Positions 9,443-19,398 are shown, numbered from the stretch's first letter. The stretch is DNA of 64,000 nt from SVEL01 sp045125245 (GCA_045125245.1 JBGVNF010000021.1:62001-126000); one strand, 5' to 3'. Numbers and translations: made by a program. Notes: generated by a model from the sequence alone, not told the origin.

Positions 9443-11179
9443 TTACACGTTCTTTTTCTTCTTTCTCTTTAAATGAAACTCTTTTTCTAAGCTTTCTGCT
9501 AAGCTTAAAGCTTCATCAATATTCTTACAGAACTTATCCTTACCAACCTTTTCTACAAAGCCACTCTTTTCCATAACTGAATATGGTTGCATATTAACAT
9601 GTGAGAAAATAAGTGCTGTATTATTCTTTTTACATATATCAAATACATTTTCCAAAGTTCTAAGAGCTGTTGCATCCATAGCAGGAACGCTTCGCATTCT
9701 TAGAATTAAAATATCTTCCTCTATATTTAACGCAATGCCGTTTAACTTATCAGCCGCGCCAAAGAATAATGGACCATTCACCTCAAATACAAGTGTATGC
9801 TTAGGTACTGCCTTTAAAGAAATATTCTCTGTATCTTTATCTTCATCATAATTATCATTTTCTTCATTTACAGAATGATAATCGTCTGCATATGTCCAAC
9901 AAGTAATATCTGTCACATCTGCCATTCTCTTCATAAATAAAAGGGATGCCAACACAAGACCAAATCCTACCGCCTCCATAAGTCCTAACCAAACTGCTAT
10001 AACAAGAGTTGTAAGCAAAAGCGCTATATCGCTCTTAGGAGCTCTCTTTAAAGTCTTTATAATCTCTCTTAAGCCACTCATATTGTAGGCAACCATAAAT
10101 AACATAGCTGCTATAGTAGGCATAGGTATAAGTTTTGCAAGTGGCACTAAAAATGCGAGCATAATAGCAAGCACAACCGCATGCACCATAGTAGCAATAG
10201 GTGTTCTACCACCATTTTTAATGTTAGCTGTAGTTCTTGCGATAGCACCTGTACCTGGAATACCACCAAAGAAGCCTACTGCTATATTTCCTAAGCCCTG
10301 AGCCACAAGCTCTGCATTGGAACGATGTCTAGAACCAGCCACACCGTCTGAAACCACACATGATAAAAGTGATACGATACCTGCCAAAACAGCCATTGTC
10401 ACAGCATCTGGAAGCAATGTTTTTATAAGTGCCATATCAAACTCTGGCATAGTAAACGTAGGGAATTTAGTTGTTATTTCATATAAGCTGCCAATAGTTT
10501 CAACCTTATTGGCACCTCTGTCTAATTCTAAGGCTCTAACACCTATACTTGCAATAACTACAGCAACTAAAGAATTCGGAATTCTCTTGTTAATACGTGG
10601 CCAAATAATAAGTATAATAAGCGATACTATACCAACCACCAAGGCAACTGGATTAAATGTAGCTCTACATTCAATAAGCGCCTTAATCTTATCGATTGGC
10701 TCTATCATCTGTCCCTTGTAGTTAGCAGTGCTTATTCCTAGAAATGACGCTATCTGACCTACAAAAATCATAACCGCTATACCAGCTGTAAAGCCTGTAG
10801 TAATGGTATAAGGGATAAATTTGATAAGATTACCAAACTTACAAACACCCATGATTATAAGTATAATACCAGCTAAAACTGTTGTGACTGCAAGTCCGTT
10901 AATTCCATGCTTCATCACAACGCTTGCAACTAAAGTAGCTAAGGCAGCAGTCGGTCCTGTTACCTGAATTCTACTACCACTAAAAAGGCCTGCCACAAAT
11001 CCTGATACAATAGCGGTGTAAATACCCATCATAGGTGAAACACCTGATGCTAATGCTAATGCAATTGATAATGGCAATGCAATAATAGCAACTATTATAC
11101 CTGCGATAACATCCTTTATAAATTGTTCTTTACTATATGTTTTCATTACTGAAAAAATCTTTGGTTTTAAATCATTCAT
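9443..11179 (-). CDS. SulP family inorganic anion transporter with STAS domain
   Basis: A 578-residue membrane protein of the SLC26/SulP family. About ten to twelve hydrophobic segments span residues 20-430, including the signature stretches PLSIALALASGVSP and VTGPTAALATLV. A cytoplasmic STAS domain follows at about 455-560 (HTLVFEVNGPLFFGAADK), then a very basic tail. Members carry sulfate, bicarbonate or other anions, often with H+ or Na+; the substrate here cannot be told from sequence. It sits between miaB and mutS without an obvious functional link. A GGAGG site precedes the ATG. Confidence 0.92.
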   Translation of the reverse strand: MNDLKPKIFSVMKTYSKEQFIKDVIAGIIVAIIALPLSIALALASGVSPMMGIYTAIVSGFVAGLFSGSRIQVTGPTAALATLVASVVMKHGINGLAVTTVLAGIILIIMGVCKFGNLIKFIPYTITTGFTAGIAVMIFVGQIASFLGISTANYKGQMIEPIDKIKALIECRATFNPVALVVGIVSLIILIIWPRINKRIPNSLVAVVIASIGVRALELDRGANKVETIGSLYEITTKFPTFTMPEFDMALIKTLLPDAVTMAVLAGIVSLLSCVVSDGVAGSRHRSNAELVAQGLGNIAVGFFGGIPGTGAIARTTANIKNGGRTPIATMVHAVVLAIMLAFLVPLAKLIPMPTIAAMLFMVAYNMSGLREIIKTLKRAPKSDIALLLTTLVIAVWLGLMEAVGFGLVLASLLFMKRMADVTDITCWTYADDYHSVNEENDNYDEDKDTENISLKAVPKHTLVFEVNGPLFFGAADKLNGIALNIEEDILILRMRSVPAMDATALRTLENVFDICKKNNTALIFSHVNMQPYSVMEKSGFVEKVGKDKFCKNIDEALSLAESLEKEFHLKRKKKKNV

Positions 11180-11228
11180 ATTTTCCTCCTATGTGTTTAA
11201 CCAACTTAACATAATGTTTCAACTAATA

Positions 11229-12707
11229 CTAATTAGTCATTTCACCCATATAGTAAAAACCCTTTGCTTCATTTAACTTAACATCTACAATCTTTCCGAT
11301 AAGTTCCTCAGTTCCTGGGAAATGAACTAAAAGTCCGGAACTAAGTCTTCCTGTTACGAAACCTTCCAACTGAGAATTAAGCTCCTCCACTAAAGCAGAC
11401 TGAACTTCACCTTCAAATCGTACTGTCTGCTCATTGGCACATTTCTGCACCACTTCAAGCAATCTATTAAATCTATCCTTTACCACATCCTCTGGAATCT
11501 GCTCATCCATTTCGGCAGCAGGTGTTCCTGAACGCTTAGAATAAATAAAAGTAAATGCTGAATCATATTTAACCTTCTGTACAACGTCCATTGTCTCAAG
11601 GAAATCTTCCTCTGTTTCCCCTGGGAAGCCCACGATAATATCAGTTGTAAGAGATATATCCGGCATAGCCTTTTTAATCTTTTCTACAAGATTTAAGTAA
11701 TGCTCCTTATCATATCTTCTGTTCATTATCTTTAAGATTCTGCTACTTCCTGACTGAACAGGTAAATGAAGCTGGCGACAAATCTTCTTAGACTTAGCCA
11801 TAACCTCTATCAATTCATCAGATAAATCCTTTGGATGAGAAGTCATAAATCTTATACGCTCAATACCTTCTATCTTTTCAATTTCCTCAAGAAGCTTCGC
11901 AAAGCTCATCGGCTCTTTAAGGTTCTTTCCATAAGAATTAACATTCTGTCCAAGAAGCATAATCTCTTTTACGCCGTCTTCACTAAGCATCTTAATCTCG
12001 TTAATAATATCCTTAGGCTCTCTGCTTCGCTCTCTACCTCTTACATAAGGCACAATACAGTAGCTACAGAAATTATTACATCCAAACATAATATTAACGC
12101 CAGATTTAAAGCTAAACTTTCTCTCAAGCGGAAGCTCTTCAACTATATTTGTTGTATCCTCCCAAATATCGATAATCATAGCATTTTTAACTATTCTCAT
12201 ATATAAAAGCTCTGCAAATTTATATATATTATGAGTTCCAAACACCACATCTACAAATCTGTAGCTCTTCTTAATCTTTTCAACCACATGTGCTTCCTGC
12301 ATCATACAGCCACACATAGCAATCTTCATCTCTGGATTTTTCTTCTTATAATTAGATAAAAGTCCAAGATGACCATATACCTTTAAGTTAGCATTTTCTC
12401 TAACTGTACATGTATTATATACAACAAAGTCTGCCTTCTCACTATCCGTTTCTTTATAACCTATTACCTTAAGTATACCCACAAGCTTTTCAGAATCTCT
12501 TGCATTCATCTGACAGCCAAAAGTCTTAGTGCAGGCATATAAATCTCTGCCAAGCTCCTTTTTTTTGGCACTTATGTACTCCTTAAGCTTTGCCATAAAG
12601 TAATATTGTCTCTCTGGCTCATTTTCAGGCGCTTCCTTAAGCTCTCCGCTAGCTATAAGCGTCTCAATATTTGATAATTTTTCTAAAATATCGTCGTTTA
12701 ATTTCAT
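11229..12707 (-). CDS. miaB: tRNA-2-methylthio-N6-dimethylallyladenosine synthase MiaB
   Basis: A 492-residue radical SAM methylthiotransferase that converts i6A37 to ms2i6A37 in tRNA. The N-terminal MTTase domain has CTKTFGCQMNARDSEK, then further Cys in YNTCTVRENA and CGCMMQE, supplying the second iron-sulfur cluster. The radical SAM motif CNNFCSYC follows near residue 210, and a C-terminal TRAM-like domain covers about 425-490. It is 2 bases past proA's stop, so probably translated from the same mRNA. miaA, its partner enzyme, is downstream. Confidence 0.96.
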   Translation of the reverse strand: MKLNDDILEKLSNIETLIASGELKEAPENEPERQYYFMAKLKEYISAKKKELGRDLYACTKTFGCQMNARDSEKLVGILKVIGYKETDSEKADFVVYNTCTVRENANLKVYGHLGLLSNYKKKNPEMKIAMCGCMMQEAHVVEKIKKSYRFVDVVFGTHNIYKFAELLYMRIVKNAMIIDIWEDTTNIVEELPLERKFSFKSGVNIMFGCNNFCSYCIVPYVRGRERSREPKDIINEIKMLSEDGVKEIMLLGQNVNSYGKNLKEPMSFAKLLEEIEKIEGIERIRFMTSHPKDLSDELIEVMAKSKKICRQLHLPVQSGSSRILKIMNRRYDKEHYLNLVEKIKKAMPDISLTTDIIVGFPGETEEDFLETMDVVQKVKYDSAFTFIYSKRSGTPAAEMDEQIPEDVVKDRFNRLLEVVQKCANEQTVRFEGEVQSALVEELNSQLEGFVTGRLSSGLLVHFPGTEELIGKIVDVKLNEAKGFYYMGEMTN

Positions 12708-12709
12708 AA

Positions 12710-13954
12710 TTACTCCCTTATCTGGCCATTGCCATAGATAATGTACTTGCTTGTTGTAAGCTCCTTAAGTCCCATAGGACCTCTTGCATGAAGCTTCTGT
12801 GTAGAAATACCAATTTCCGCACCAAAGCCAAACTCAAAGCCATCTGTAAATCTTGTAGAAGCGTTTACATATACACATGCAGCATCTACTTCATCAAGGA
12901 ACTTATTTGAACTATTATAATCATTAGTTACGATAGTCTCACTATGCTTTGTATTATGCTCATTGATGTGCAAAATAGCCTCATCAATATCATTAACTGT
13001 CTTAACTGATATAATATAATCAAGATATTCCTTGTAGAAATCCTCATCTGTAGCCTTATTAATTTCTGAACATACTGCTACAGCACTTTCATCGCCACGG
13101 ATATCCACATTAAATGGCTTTAATGCTTCCACTGCCATCGGTAAAAAATCTGCCAATACATCCTTATGTATCACTAATGATTCACAAGCGTTACATACAC
13201 CGATTCTCTGTGTCTTAGCATTAACTAAAATCTTTCTAGCCATCTCTAAATCAGCTGACTTATCAACATATATATGACAGTTACCTGTTCCAGTCTCAAT
13301 TACAGGAATAGTAGCATTCTCAACAGTAGCTTTTATAAGACCTGCACTTCCTCTTGGGATAAGTAAATCTACGTAACTGTTCATTCTCATAAACTTAGTA
13401 GTTGTCTCTCTGTCTGTTGACTCAATAAGCTGTAATGCATCCTCTGGGATTCCATTTTCCCCTAAAGCTTCTCTTATAACTTCTACAATCTTCTTGTTTG
13501 AATTTATAGCATCACTACCACCCTTTAAGATAACGGCATTTCCAGTCTTAAAGCACAAGCCGAAAGCATCTGATGTAACATTTGGTCTAGCTTCGTAAAT
13601 AATACCTATAACACCCATTGGAACTCTCTTTTTACCGATAGTCATTCCATTTGGACGTCTTGTCATATCAAGAACCTCACCGATTGGGTCTGGTAAATCA
13701 GCAACCTTCTTAAGACCCATTGCCATATCTTCGATTCTAGCTACTGTAAGCTTTAGTCTATCGATAAGACCTTCTGGCATATTGTTATTCTTTCCGTTTT
13801 CAATATCAATATCATTGGCAGCTATGATGCTTTCTGCATTTTTACATAATGCATCTGCAACAGCTACTAATACGCTATTCTTCTTTCCAGTGCTAAGCTT
13901 TCCTAGGAAAACCTTTGTTTTACATGCATTTTTACATAATAATTCTAAATCCAT
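12710..13954 (-). CDS. proA: Gamma-glutamyl phosphate reductase ProA
   Basis: A 414-residue aldehyde dehydrogenase-fold enzyme that reduces gamma-glutamyl phosphate to glutamate semialdehyde with NADPH in proline synthesis. Visible features are GVIGIIYEARPNVTSDA, LKGGSDAINSN (cofactor binding), and NAKTQRIGVCNACE with the catalytic Cys. The C-terminus KLHARGPMGLKELTTSKYI is typical of the family. proB lies about 0.9 kb upstream in the same direction, separated by two small genes; proC is 37 kb away. AAAGGGAAG precedes the ATG. Confidence 0.97.
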   Translation of the reverse strand: MDLELLCKNACKTKVFLGKLSTGKKNSVLVAVADALCKNAESIIAANDIDIENGKNNNMPEGLIDRLKLTVARIEDMAMGLKKVADLPDPIGEVLDMTRRPNGMTIGKKRVPMGVIGIIYEARPNVTSDAFGLCFKTGNAVILKGGSDAINSNKKIVEVIREALGENGIPEDALQLIESTDRETTTKFMRMNSYVDLLIPRGSAGLIKATVENATIPVIETGTGNCHIYVDKSADLEMARKILVNAKTQRIGVCNACESLVIHKDVLADFLPMAVEALKPFNVDIRGDESAVAVCSEINKATDEDFYKEYLDYIISVKTVNDIDEAILHINEHNTKHSETIVTNDYNSSNKFLDEVDAACVYVNASTRFTDGFEFGFGAEIGISTQKLHARGPMGLKELTTSKYIIYGNGQIRE

Positions 13955-14005
13955 AACAACTTCCCTTTCTTTTAGAAAAATTAAATCCTACTTATAAAAT
14001 CAGTT

Positions 14006-14593
14006 TTAATATATGCTCTTCTGTGTGATAATTACATCTGGCTTAATATCAAATGAATCAATATCATCAATTTTATCAACCTTTTGTTCTTCATAAGCTA
14101 CACCAATCTTTTTGATTACGTTATGAGTAGATAAATATCTATCATACACACCACCGCCATAGCCTACTCTGTTTTTATCTTCATCAAAAGCAACTACCGG
14201 CATAACCATAATAGCCTTATCGCTATCTATATCAGCTACTGGCAATTCCTCACTTGGCTCCTTAATGCCTCTAAATCCCTCTTTCAAATCATCTAATGAT
14301 GATATGTAATGGAATTTCATATATTTTGAAGTCTTTCCCTCCTCGGTTACATTTACAGAATAAACCTTTGGAACTGCAACTTTCTTACCAATCTTTAAAG
14401 CATCCTTTATGAGAGTTATGGTCCTAACCTCTTTATTGTAATCCACATATGTGAACAAACACTCAGCTTCCTTATATTCATTAAGTGCCATAACCTTATA
14501 TGAAATGATATCGCCTGCAAAATCTATCATCGCTGGCTCAAATTCACTTTTAATAGCCTTAATACTTTTTCTTATTTCACTCTTTGTCGCCAT
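14006..14593 (-). CDS. 5-formyltetrahydrofolate cyclo-ligase family protein
   Basis: A 195-residue protein of the MTHFS family, which uses ATP to turn 5-formyl-THF into 5,10-methenyl-THF. The family regions are KSEIRKSIKAIK at the N-terminus, GKKVAVPKVY, and GYGGGVYDRYL, the conserved glycine-rich loop, followed by IGVAYEEQ. It starts 2 bases after the DUF896 gene stop, so the two are probably co-translated. The gene name (yqgN or fau in other species) is not assigned because usage varies. Confidence 0.93.
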   Translation of the reverse strand: MATKSEIRKSIKAIKSEFEPAMIDFAGDIISYKVMALNEYKEAECLFTYVDYNKEVRTITLIKDALKIGKKVAVPKVYSVNVTEEGKTSKYMKFHYISSLDDLKEGFRGIKEPSEELPVADIDSDKAIMVMPVVAFDEDKNRVGYGGGVYDRYLSTHNVIKKIGVAYEEQKVDKIDDIDSFDIKPDVIITQKSIY

Positions 14594-14595
14594 AA

Positions 14596-14808
14596 TTATC
14601 TCTTTCCTTTATATCTATCTTTTACATTTTCAATAGAGCCATCTGGATACTGAATTTTCATATTATCAAGATTTCCTCTCATATTTTTATGAAACGCTTC
14701 CACATAAGCCTTTCTAAGAGCCGCCTGTTCTGCCTTTTCTTCCTCTGTAAGGCCTTCAGCCTGTAACTTTCTATAAAGTTCATTAATTCTTTCAATTTTC
14801 AAATCCAT
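14596..14808 (-). CDS. DUF896 (YnzC-like) small protein
   Basis: A 70-residue protein with the DUF896 pattern: KIERINELYRKLQAEGLTEE, then AEQAALRKAYVEAFHKNMRG, forming two predicted helices with a short tail (LDNMKIQYPDGSIENVK). YnzC in B. subtilis is a small cytosolic protein of the SOS-induced yneA operon whose function is poorly defined. Here it is not next to lexA but sits between proB and the folate gene. GGAGAAT precedes the ATG. Confidence 0.9.
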   Translation of the reverse strand: MDLKIERINELYRKLQAEGLTEEEKAEQAALRKAYVEAFHKNMRGNLDNMKIQYPDGSIENVKDRYKGKR

Positions 14809-14855
14809 CTTTATTCTCCTATTTTTATAATCTAATATCTATGCCAAACTATAAT

Positions 14856-15692
14856 TTATTGTACTTCGTCAACTAAATCAAAATCATCCTTTTTATTTGC
14901 CATAAATAATGTTCCTACATTTTCACCATTCATTATAGCATTGATAACATCCACATCAGAGCCGTTAGCTATAACCATATCTGCACCTGAATATGTAGCA
15001 ATCTTAGCAGCTACAAGCTTAGCGCTCATTCCACCAGTTCCTACCTGGCTACTGCTTGTTTCCTTGCCCATATCCATATAATCATCGTCAAGCTTTTCAA
15101 CTACCTCTACAAATTTAGCATCTTTATTTACATTTGGATCGTCTGTATACAAGCCATCAATATCTGACAGCAATATAAGTAAGTCAGCACCTATAAGTGC
15201 AGTAACTAAGGCTGATAATCTATCGTTATCACCAAACTGAATTTCATATGTAGATACTGTATCATTCTCATTAACGATAGGAATAACACCTAAGCTTAAA
15301 AGCTCTAAGAATGTATTCTCAGCATTCGACTTATTTTCTTCCTGCATCATAGTAATCTTTGTTAAAAGAATCTGTGCCACAGGCTGATTATATTCGCTAA
15401 AAATCTTCTGATAAGTCATCATAAGCTGTGCCTGACCAACAGCCGCACATGCCTGCTTCTTTGAAAGTGTCATCTCTTCCTTGCGAAGGCCTAACTTCTT
15501 TCTACCTACTGCGATAGCACCTGATGAAACAAGGATTACTTCCTTTCCCTGATTTCTTAGGTTTGTCAACACTCTGACAAGCTTCTCAAGCTTTACAAAA
15601 TCAAGTAGCCCAGTCTCCTTATGTGTCAAAGAGGAAGAACCTATCTTTACAACTATTCTTTTTTTATCCTTTAAAGCATCTCTATTTATCAT
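14856..15692 (-). CDS. proB: Glutamate 5-kinase ProB (short form without PUA domain)
   Basis: A 278-residue amino acid kinase that phosphorylates glutamate in the first step of proline synthesis. It shows IVVKIGSSSLT at the start, VSSGAIAVGRKKL, QLLLTK-type region (AQILLTKIT), VNENDTVS, FGDNDRLSALVTALIGADLLILLSDIDGLY and GTGGMSAKL. E. coli ProB has about 367 residues with a C-terminal PUA domain; this one ends after the kinase domain, a form also seen in other Firmicutes. Proline feedback inhibition may therefore differ. proA is downstream. Confidence 0.95.
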   Translation of the reverse strand: MINRDALKDKKRIVVKIGSSSLTHKETGLLDFVKLEKLVRVLTNLRNQGKEVILVSSGAIAVGRKKLGLRKEEMTLSKKQACAAVGQAQLMMTYQKIFSEYNQPVAQILLTKITMMQEENKSNAENTFLELLSLGVIPIVNENDTVSTYEIQFGDNDRLSALVTALIGADLLILLSDIDGLYTDDPNVNKDAKFVEVVEKLDDDYMDMGKETSSSQVGTGGMSAKLVAAKIATYSGADMVIANGSDVDVINAIMNGENVGTLFMANKKDDFDLVDEVQ

Positions 15693-15713
15693 TTTCTATA
15701 CCAATTCCCTTTC

Positions 15714-17309
15714 CTATGAAGTAATAGCTTCAAAAACTCTGATTCCATCCATAGCCGCTGAAGTGATACCACCAGCATATCCTGCACCCTCACCGCACGG
15801 GTATATGCCCTTTATATTCGCATTTAATTCATTATCCCTAGTAATTCTAAGCGGTGATGAAGTTCTACTCTCTACTCCAAGTAAAAGTGCTCCATCATCA
15901 TCAAAGCCATTAATAGACTTGCCAAATACTGGTATACATTCCTTTAATGCATCACATAAGCTTTCAGGTAATACCGTATTTATATCAGCAAATTCTACAT
16001 TTCCCTTTGTTACTGGTGTAACTGTTGAAAATTCTGTAGACTTAATACCTTTCTTAAAATCTCCATATGTCTGAACAGGAATTTTTCCATTTCCAGCATT
16101 AAACGCAGCCTTCTCAAGCTTACGCTGAAACTCTATTCCTGACAATGGATGATTGTCTTCAAAATCCTCTGGTGTAACAGACACGATAATTGCACTGTTG
16201 GCATTTTCACTATCTCTCTTACTATAGCTCATACCATTTACAGCTAACATTCCTTCTTCTGAAGATGCATTTACCACATATCCACCGGGACACATACAGA
16301 AGGAATATACGCTTCTCCCATTAGATGCATGAGCTGTAAGCTTATAATCAGCTGCACCTAGTAGTCCATCTAAGCTATCCAGATGATTCATTCCATACAT
16401 AGCTTCATCTATCAAAGCCTGCTTATGCTCCATACGAACACCTACCGCAAATGCCTTAGGCTCCATATGAAGTTTTTTATCATAAAGCATCTTAAATGTA
16501 TCTCTCGCACTATGGCCCAGCGCCAATACAAGATTATCTACACATATATGCTCATTATCATTTACAATAATCTCCGAAACCTTGCCACCATCAACTATTA
16601 TATCAGTTAGCTTAGTTTCAAATCTTATCTCTCCACCATTTTCTAATATGGCATTACGCATATTAGCAACCACTTTGCTTAACACATCAGTTCCAATATG
16701 TGGCTTATTTACATATGTAATCTCCATTGGCGCTCCGTGCTTTACAAAGGTTTCAAGAACAAGCTTATTTCTTCCAAGCTTATCCTTAACCATAGTGTTA
16801 AGCTTACCATCAGAAAAAGTACCGGCACCGCCTTCGCCAAACTGGACATTGGACTCTGTATTTAGTATTCCAGTTTCCCAGAACTTTTCTACATCCATAA
16901 GTCTATCTTCAACCTTCTTGCCACGTTCTATGACAAGTGGCTTATAGCCATTCAAGCTTAAAAAATATCCACAGAAAAGTCCCGCAGGTCCCATACCTAC
17001 TACAACAGTTTTCCCTGTCATCTCTACTGATTTTGAAGGCTTATAATTATATTTTGTCTTTGTAACCTTCGAAACATCCTTTCCAAACACCTTGGCCTTA
17101 AGCTTTCCTTCGTTCTCCAAAGTCACATCAACTGAATATACAAAATATATATCCGGCTTTTCTCTACCATCAATTGACTTCTTAACAATAGAAAAAGATG
17201 TTATCTCTTCCTTAGCAATATTAAGTTTTTTTGCTATTTTACTAATTAAAACACTCTGCTCATCCTTAGATGATTCATAAGGTATCTTAATCTGACTAAT
17301 TCTTATCAT
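15714..17309 (-). CDS. FAD-dependent dehydrogenase (COG2509-type)
   Basis: A 531-residue flavoprotein starting MIRISQIKIP. An N-terminal domain of about 85 residues precedes the dinucleotide fold VVVGMGPAGLFCGY, then ERGKKVEDR, NVQFGEGGAGTFSDGKLNT and GEGAGYAGGITSAAMDG near the end, all typical of COG2509 proteins. The substrate is unknown. The frame is open 14 codons further, but the ATG at 17309 overlaps the stop of the next gene (TAATG) and has AGGAAG 8 bases upstream, so I place the start there. The two flavoproteins are probably translationally coupled. Confidence 0.9.
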   Translation of the reverse strand: MIRISQIKIPYESSKDEQSVLISKIAKKLNIAKEEITSFSIVKKSIDGREKPDIYFVYSVDVTLENEGKLKAKVFGKDVSKVTKTKYNYKPSKSVEMTGKTVVVGMGPAGLFCGYFLSLNGYKPLVIERGKKVEDRLMDVEKFWETGILNTESNVQFGEGGAGTFSDGKLNTMVKDKLGRNKLVLETFVKHGAPMEITYVNKPHIGTDVLSKVVANMRNAILENGGEIRFETKLTDIIVDGGKVSEIIVNDNEHICVDNLVLALGHSARDTFKMLYDKKLHMEPKAFAVGVRMEHKQALIDEAMYGMNHLDSLDGLLGAADYKLTAHASNGRSVYSFCMCPGGYVVNASSEEGMLAVNGMSYSKRDSENANSAIIVSVTPEDFEDNHPLSGIEFQRKLEKAAFNAGNGKIPVQTYGDFKKGIKSTEFSTVTPVTKGNVEFADINTVLPESLCDALKECIPVFGKSINGFDDDGALLLGVESRTSSPLRITRDNELNANIKGIYPCGEGAGYAGGITSAAMDGIRVFEAITS

Positions 17310-18559
17310 TATACATCTCTTCCTGCTATTATTCCTGTAAGCCATGCCCAATGAAGATTATAACCTCCACAGATACCATCCACATCAAGCAATTCGCCAA
17401 CTATATATAAACCTGGTATTCTCTTAACCTGAAAATTCATATCCACCTCAGATAAGCGAACACCGCCTGCACAAACCTGTGACTGGTTAAAATCATTTGT
17501 TTCTGTGATAACCGAATAAAATTTCTTAATAGCCATAACTATTTTATCCATTTCTTCGATACTTAAATCTTTAACTGTCGCATTTTCATCTATTCTACAA
17601 TATGCTAATATCATATCCTTAAGCTTACAGTTAATCATGCCATCCAAAACTTTTCCAATGGTATTTTGACACTGACCACTGAACAAATCTATATTTCTTC
17701 TAACGTCTTCCTCTGTGTATTCGGGCATAAAATCAATATTTACATGGACCTTACAACCGTCTAGCAATCCATAAGAAGCAAATCTTGATACCTGAAATAC
17801 TGGTATTCCTGAGATACCATATTCTGTAAGCTGCAATTCACCTTCATCCTCACAAACCATTTCATGGTCAACAAATAAAGAGATTCTCGCATTAGTTCTT
17901 ACACCAGCTCCAAGCTTATATACATTTTCTTTGCATTTAAGACCCGTAAGCGCTGGAACTGTTGGAATCATTTTTATTCCAAGATTCTTTGCTATCTTAT
18001 ATCCAGAACCATCACTTCCAAGATTTGAATATGCCTTACCGCCACAAGCTAGTATCACTTTATCTGCTTTAAAGCTTTCTCTCTTCTTCTTGCGAACACC
18101 ATTCTCTTCAAAGCCCACAGATGTCAATACATTAAAAGTCTTATCCTTACAAATCTCTATATCTAACACATGAGCATCTAAAACAAACTTAACACCTAAG
18201 CTTTCACACATATCTATAAGAAGGTCATTAACTGTAGACGCTTGTCTAGAATAAGGATATATATATCCACCCTTATCATAAGTTAACATGCCAAACTCAT
18301 AAAATGTATTAATAATCTTTTCTGTGTCACATTCCTTGAGCCAGCTATCAATGCAATCGCCATCATGACTTCTAAAGCACTCATTATCCAATTTTTTATT
18401 TGTCAGATTGCATCTACCATTACCTGTAGCAAGAATTTTTCTGCCAGGCTTAATACCATGCTCAAGAATAATAATTTCCATATCCTTATTATTCCTTGCA
18501 GCGCTTATGGCAGCCATCATTCCAGATGCACCTGCACCAACAATAATTAACCTTGTCAT
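17309..18559 (-). CDS. HI0933-like flavoprotein (YhiN/BaiN family)
   Basis: A 416-residue NAD(P)/FAD oxidoreductase of COG2081. The FAD-binding motif is IIVGAGASGMMAA, followed by PGRKILATGNGRCNLTN, the hallmark of the family, and CAGGVRLSEVD plus GELLDVDGICGGYNLHWAW at the end. Relatives include BaiN, which acts on bile acid intermediates in some gut clostridia, but most members have no known substrate, and none is inferred here. The frame is open for 32 codons further upstream; the ATG at 18559 is chosen because AGGAAAG lies just upstream and the sequence starts exactly at the Rossmann strand. Confidence 0.9.
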   Translation of the reverse strand: MTRLIIVGAGASGMMAAISAARNNKDMEIIILEHGIKPGRKILATGNGRCNLTNKKLDNECFRSHDGDCIDSWLKECDTEKIINTFYEFGMLTYDKGGYIYPYSRQASTVNDLLIDMCESLGVKFVLDAHVLDIEICKDKTFNVLTSVGFEENGVRKKKRESFKADKVILACGGKAYSNLGSDGSGYKIAKNLGIKMIPTVPALTGLKCKENVYKLGAGVRTNARISLFVDHEMVCEDEGELQLTEYGISGIPVFQVSRFASYGLLDGCKVHVNIDFMPEYTEEDVRRNIDLFSGQCQNTIGKVLDGMINCKLKDMILAYCRIDENATVKDLSIEEMDKIVMAIKKFYSVITETNDFNQSQVCAGGVRLSEVDMNFQVKRIPGLYIVGELLDVDGICGGYNLHWAWLTGIIAGRDV

Positions 18560-18626
18560 ATTAGCACTCTTTCCTATAATTTTTATCACAGGACATAACT
18601 GTCCCATTATCATAAAAACATAGTAG

Positions 18627-18655
18627 ATTGTACCACAATTCATAACTAATCGCAA
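18627..18655 (-). promoter_or_regulatory. Probable housekeeping promoter for the HI0933-like flavoprotein operon
   Basis: On the minus strand TTGCGA (18650-18655) and TACAAT (18627-18632) are separated by 17 bases, a near-consensus sigma-A arrangement. The expected start of transcription is about 60 bases before the ATG at 18559. It lies just past the stop of the preceding gene. Confidence 0.65.
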
Positions 18656-18666
18656 GATTTATTGAA

Positions 18667-19326
18667 TTAGCTTGTTATACTTTCTAAGTATCTATACAAC
18701 ACACTTATATTCTCTATCCATACACCCTCCTCTATACTCTCCCTTGTCTCCCTATCAAGCATATCAAAGGTGATTCCCGTCTCTATAAACACTGTTGTCT
18801 TATCTTTTTTATAAACTATCACTTTATCCATATCAAAAGCTATATAATAATTATACCTTTGTGAATCTTCGTTTGTATAAATAATCACCTCAGCTTCATG
18901 TACATTCTTACGGATAACCACCTTATCTGGTGAAAATGAAACAAGCAGGAGACTTTCTATTTCCTCACCCTTTTCCTGAAAATATTCATTATTTTTCGAA
19001 AGATATTCTACGATTCCCTCTCTAGTAAGACCTATCATTTCCACAGGAATATCAAGTTTGTTTGTAGTTATATTATCTTTATCCTCCTGTTTACACACTT
19101 CAATGATAAGCTTCGCATCTTCCTTTACTACACTTTCACTTTGAACCACATCCTCTGATTTATCATCCAAGATATTATCCCTGTTATATGGCATTTCACT
19201 AATCATTTCATCATGAATGATAACCTTACTTTCCTCTTTATTTCCTATTTTATATCCAATGACATATGCTGCTACAAATCCTGCAACAACAGAAAAAATG
19301 CAGATATATCGCTCAAATTTCTTCAT
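18667..19326 (-). CDS. Hypothetical membrane-anchored protein
   Basis: A 219-residue protein with one N-terminal membrane helix (about 8-26) and the rest predicted outside the membrane. The exported part begins with an acidic, probably flexible stretch (about 30-90), then a compact domain with VEMIGLTREGIVEYLSKN and a beta-rich segment (YNYYIAFDMDKVIVYKKD) to the end. The pattern loosely recalls the C-terminal domain of BofC, a forespore protein that restrains SpoIVB, but the match is too weak to name it. It lies between the flippase gene and the flavoproteins. GAGGTG precedes the ATG. Confidence 0.7.
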   Translation of the reverse strand: MKKFERYICIFSVVAGFVAAYVIGYKIGNKEESKVIIHDEMISEMPYNRDNILDDKSEDVVQSESVVKEDAKLIIEVCKQEDKDNITTNKLDIPVEMIGLTREGIVEYLSKNNEYFQEKGEEIESLLLVSFSPDKVVIRKNVHEAEVIIYTNEDSQRYNYYIAFDMDKVIVYKKDKTTVFIETGITFDMLDRETRESIEEGVWIENISVLYRYLESITS

Positions 19327-19398
19327 AATTGCACCTCACAATAGAATAGTCTTTGATACTAATTATCTGCATTTTTTATTCTTTTATACAATCTTAAT

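Noticed and set aside
19327..19398. Possible promoter or terminator in the gap after the flippase gene
   Set aside because: No hairpin with U tract and no pair of -35/-10 boxes at good spacing could be found.
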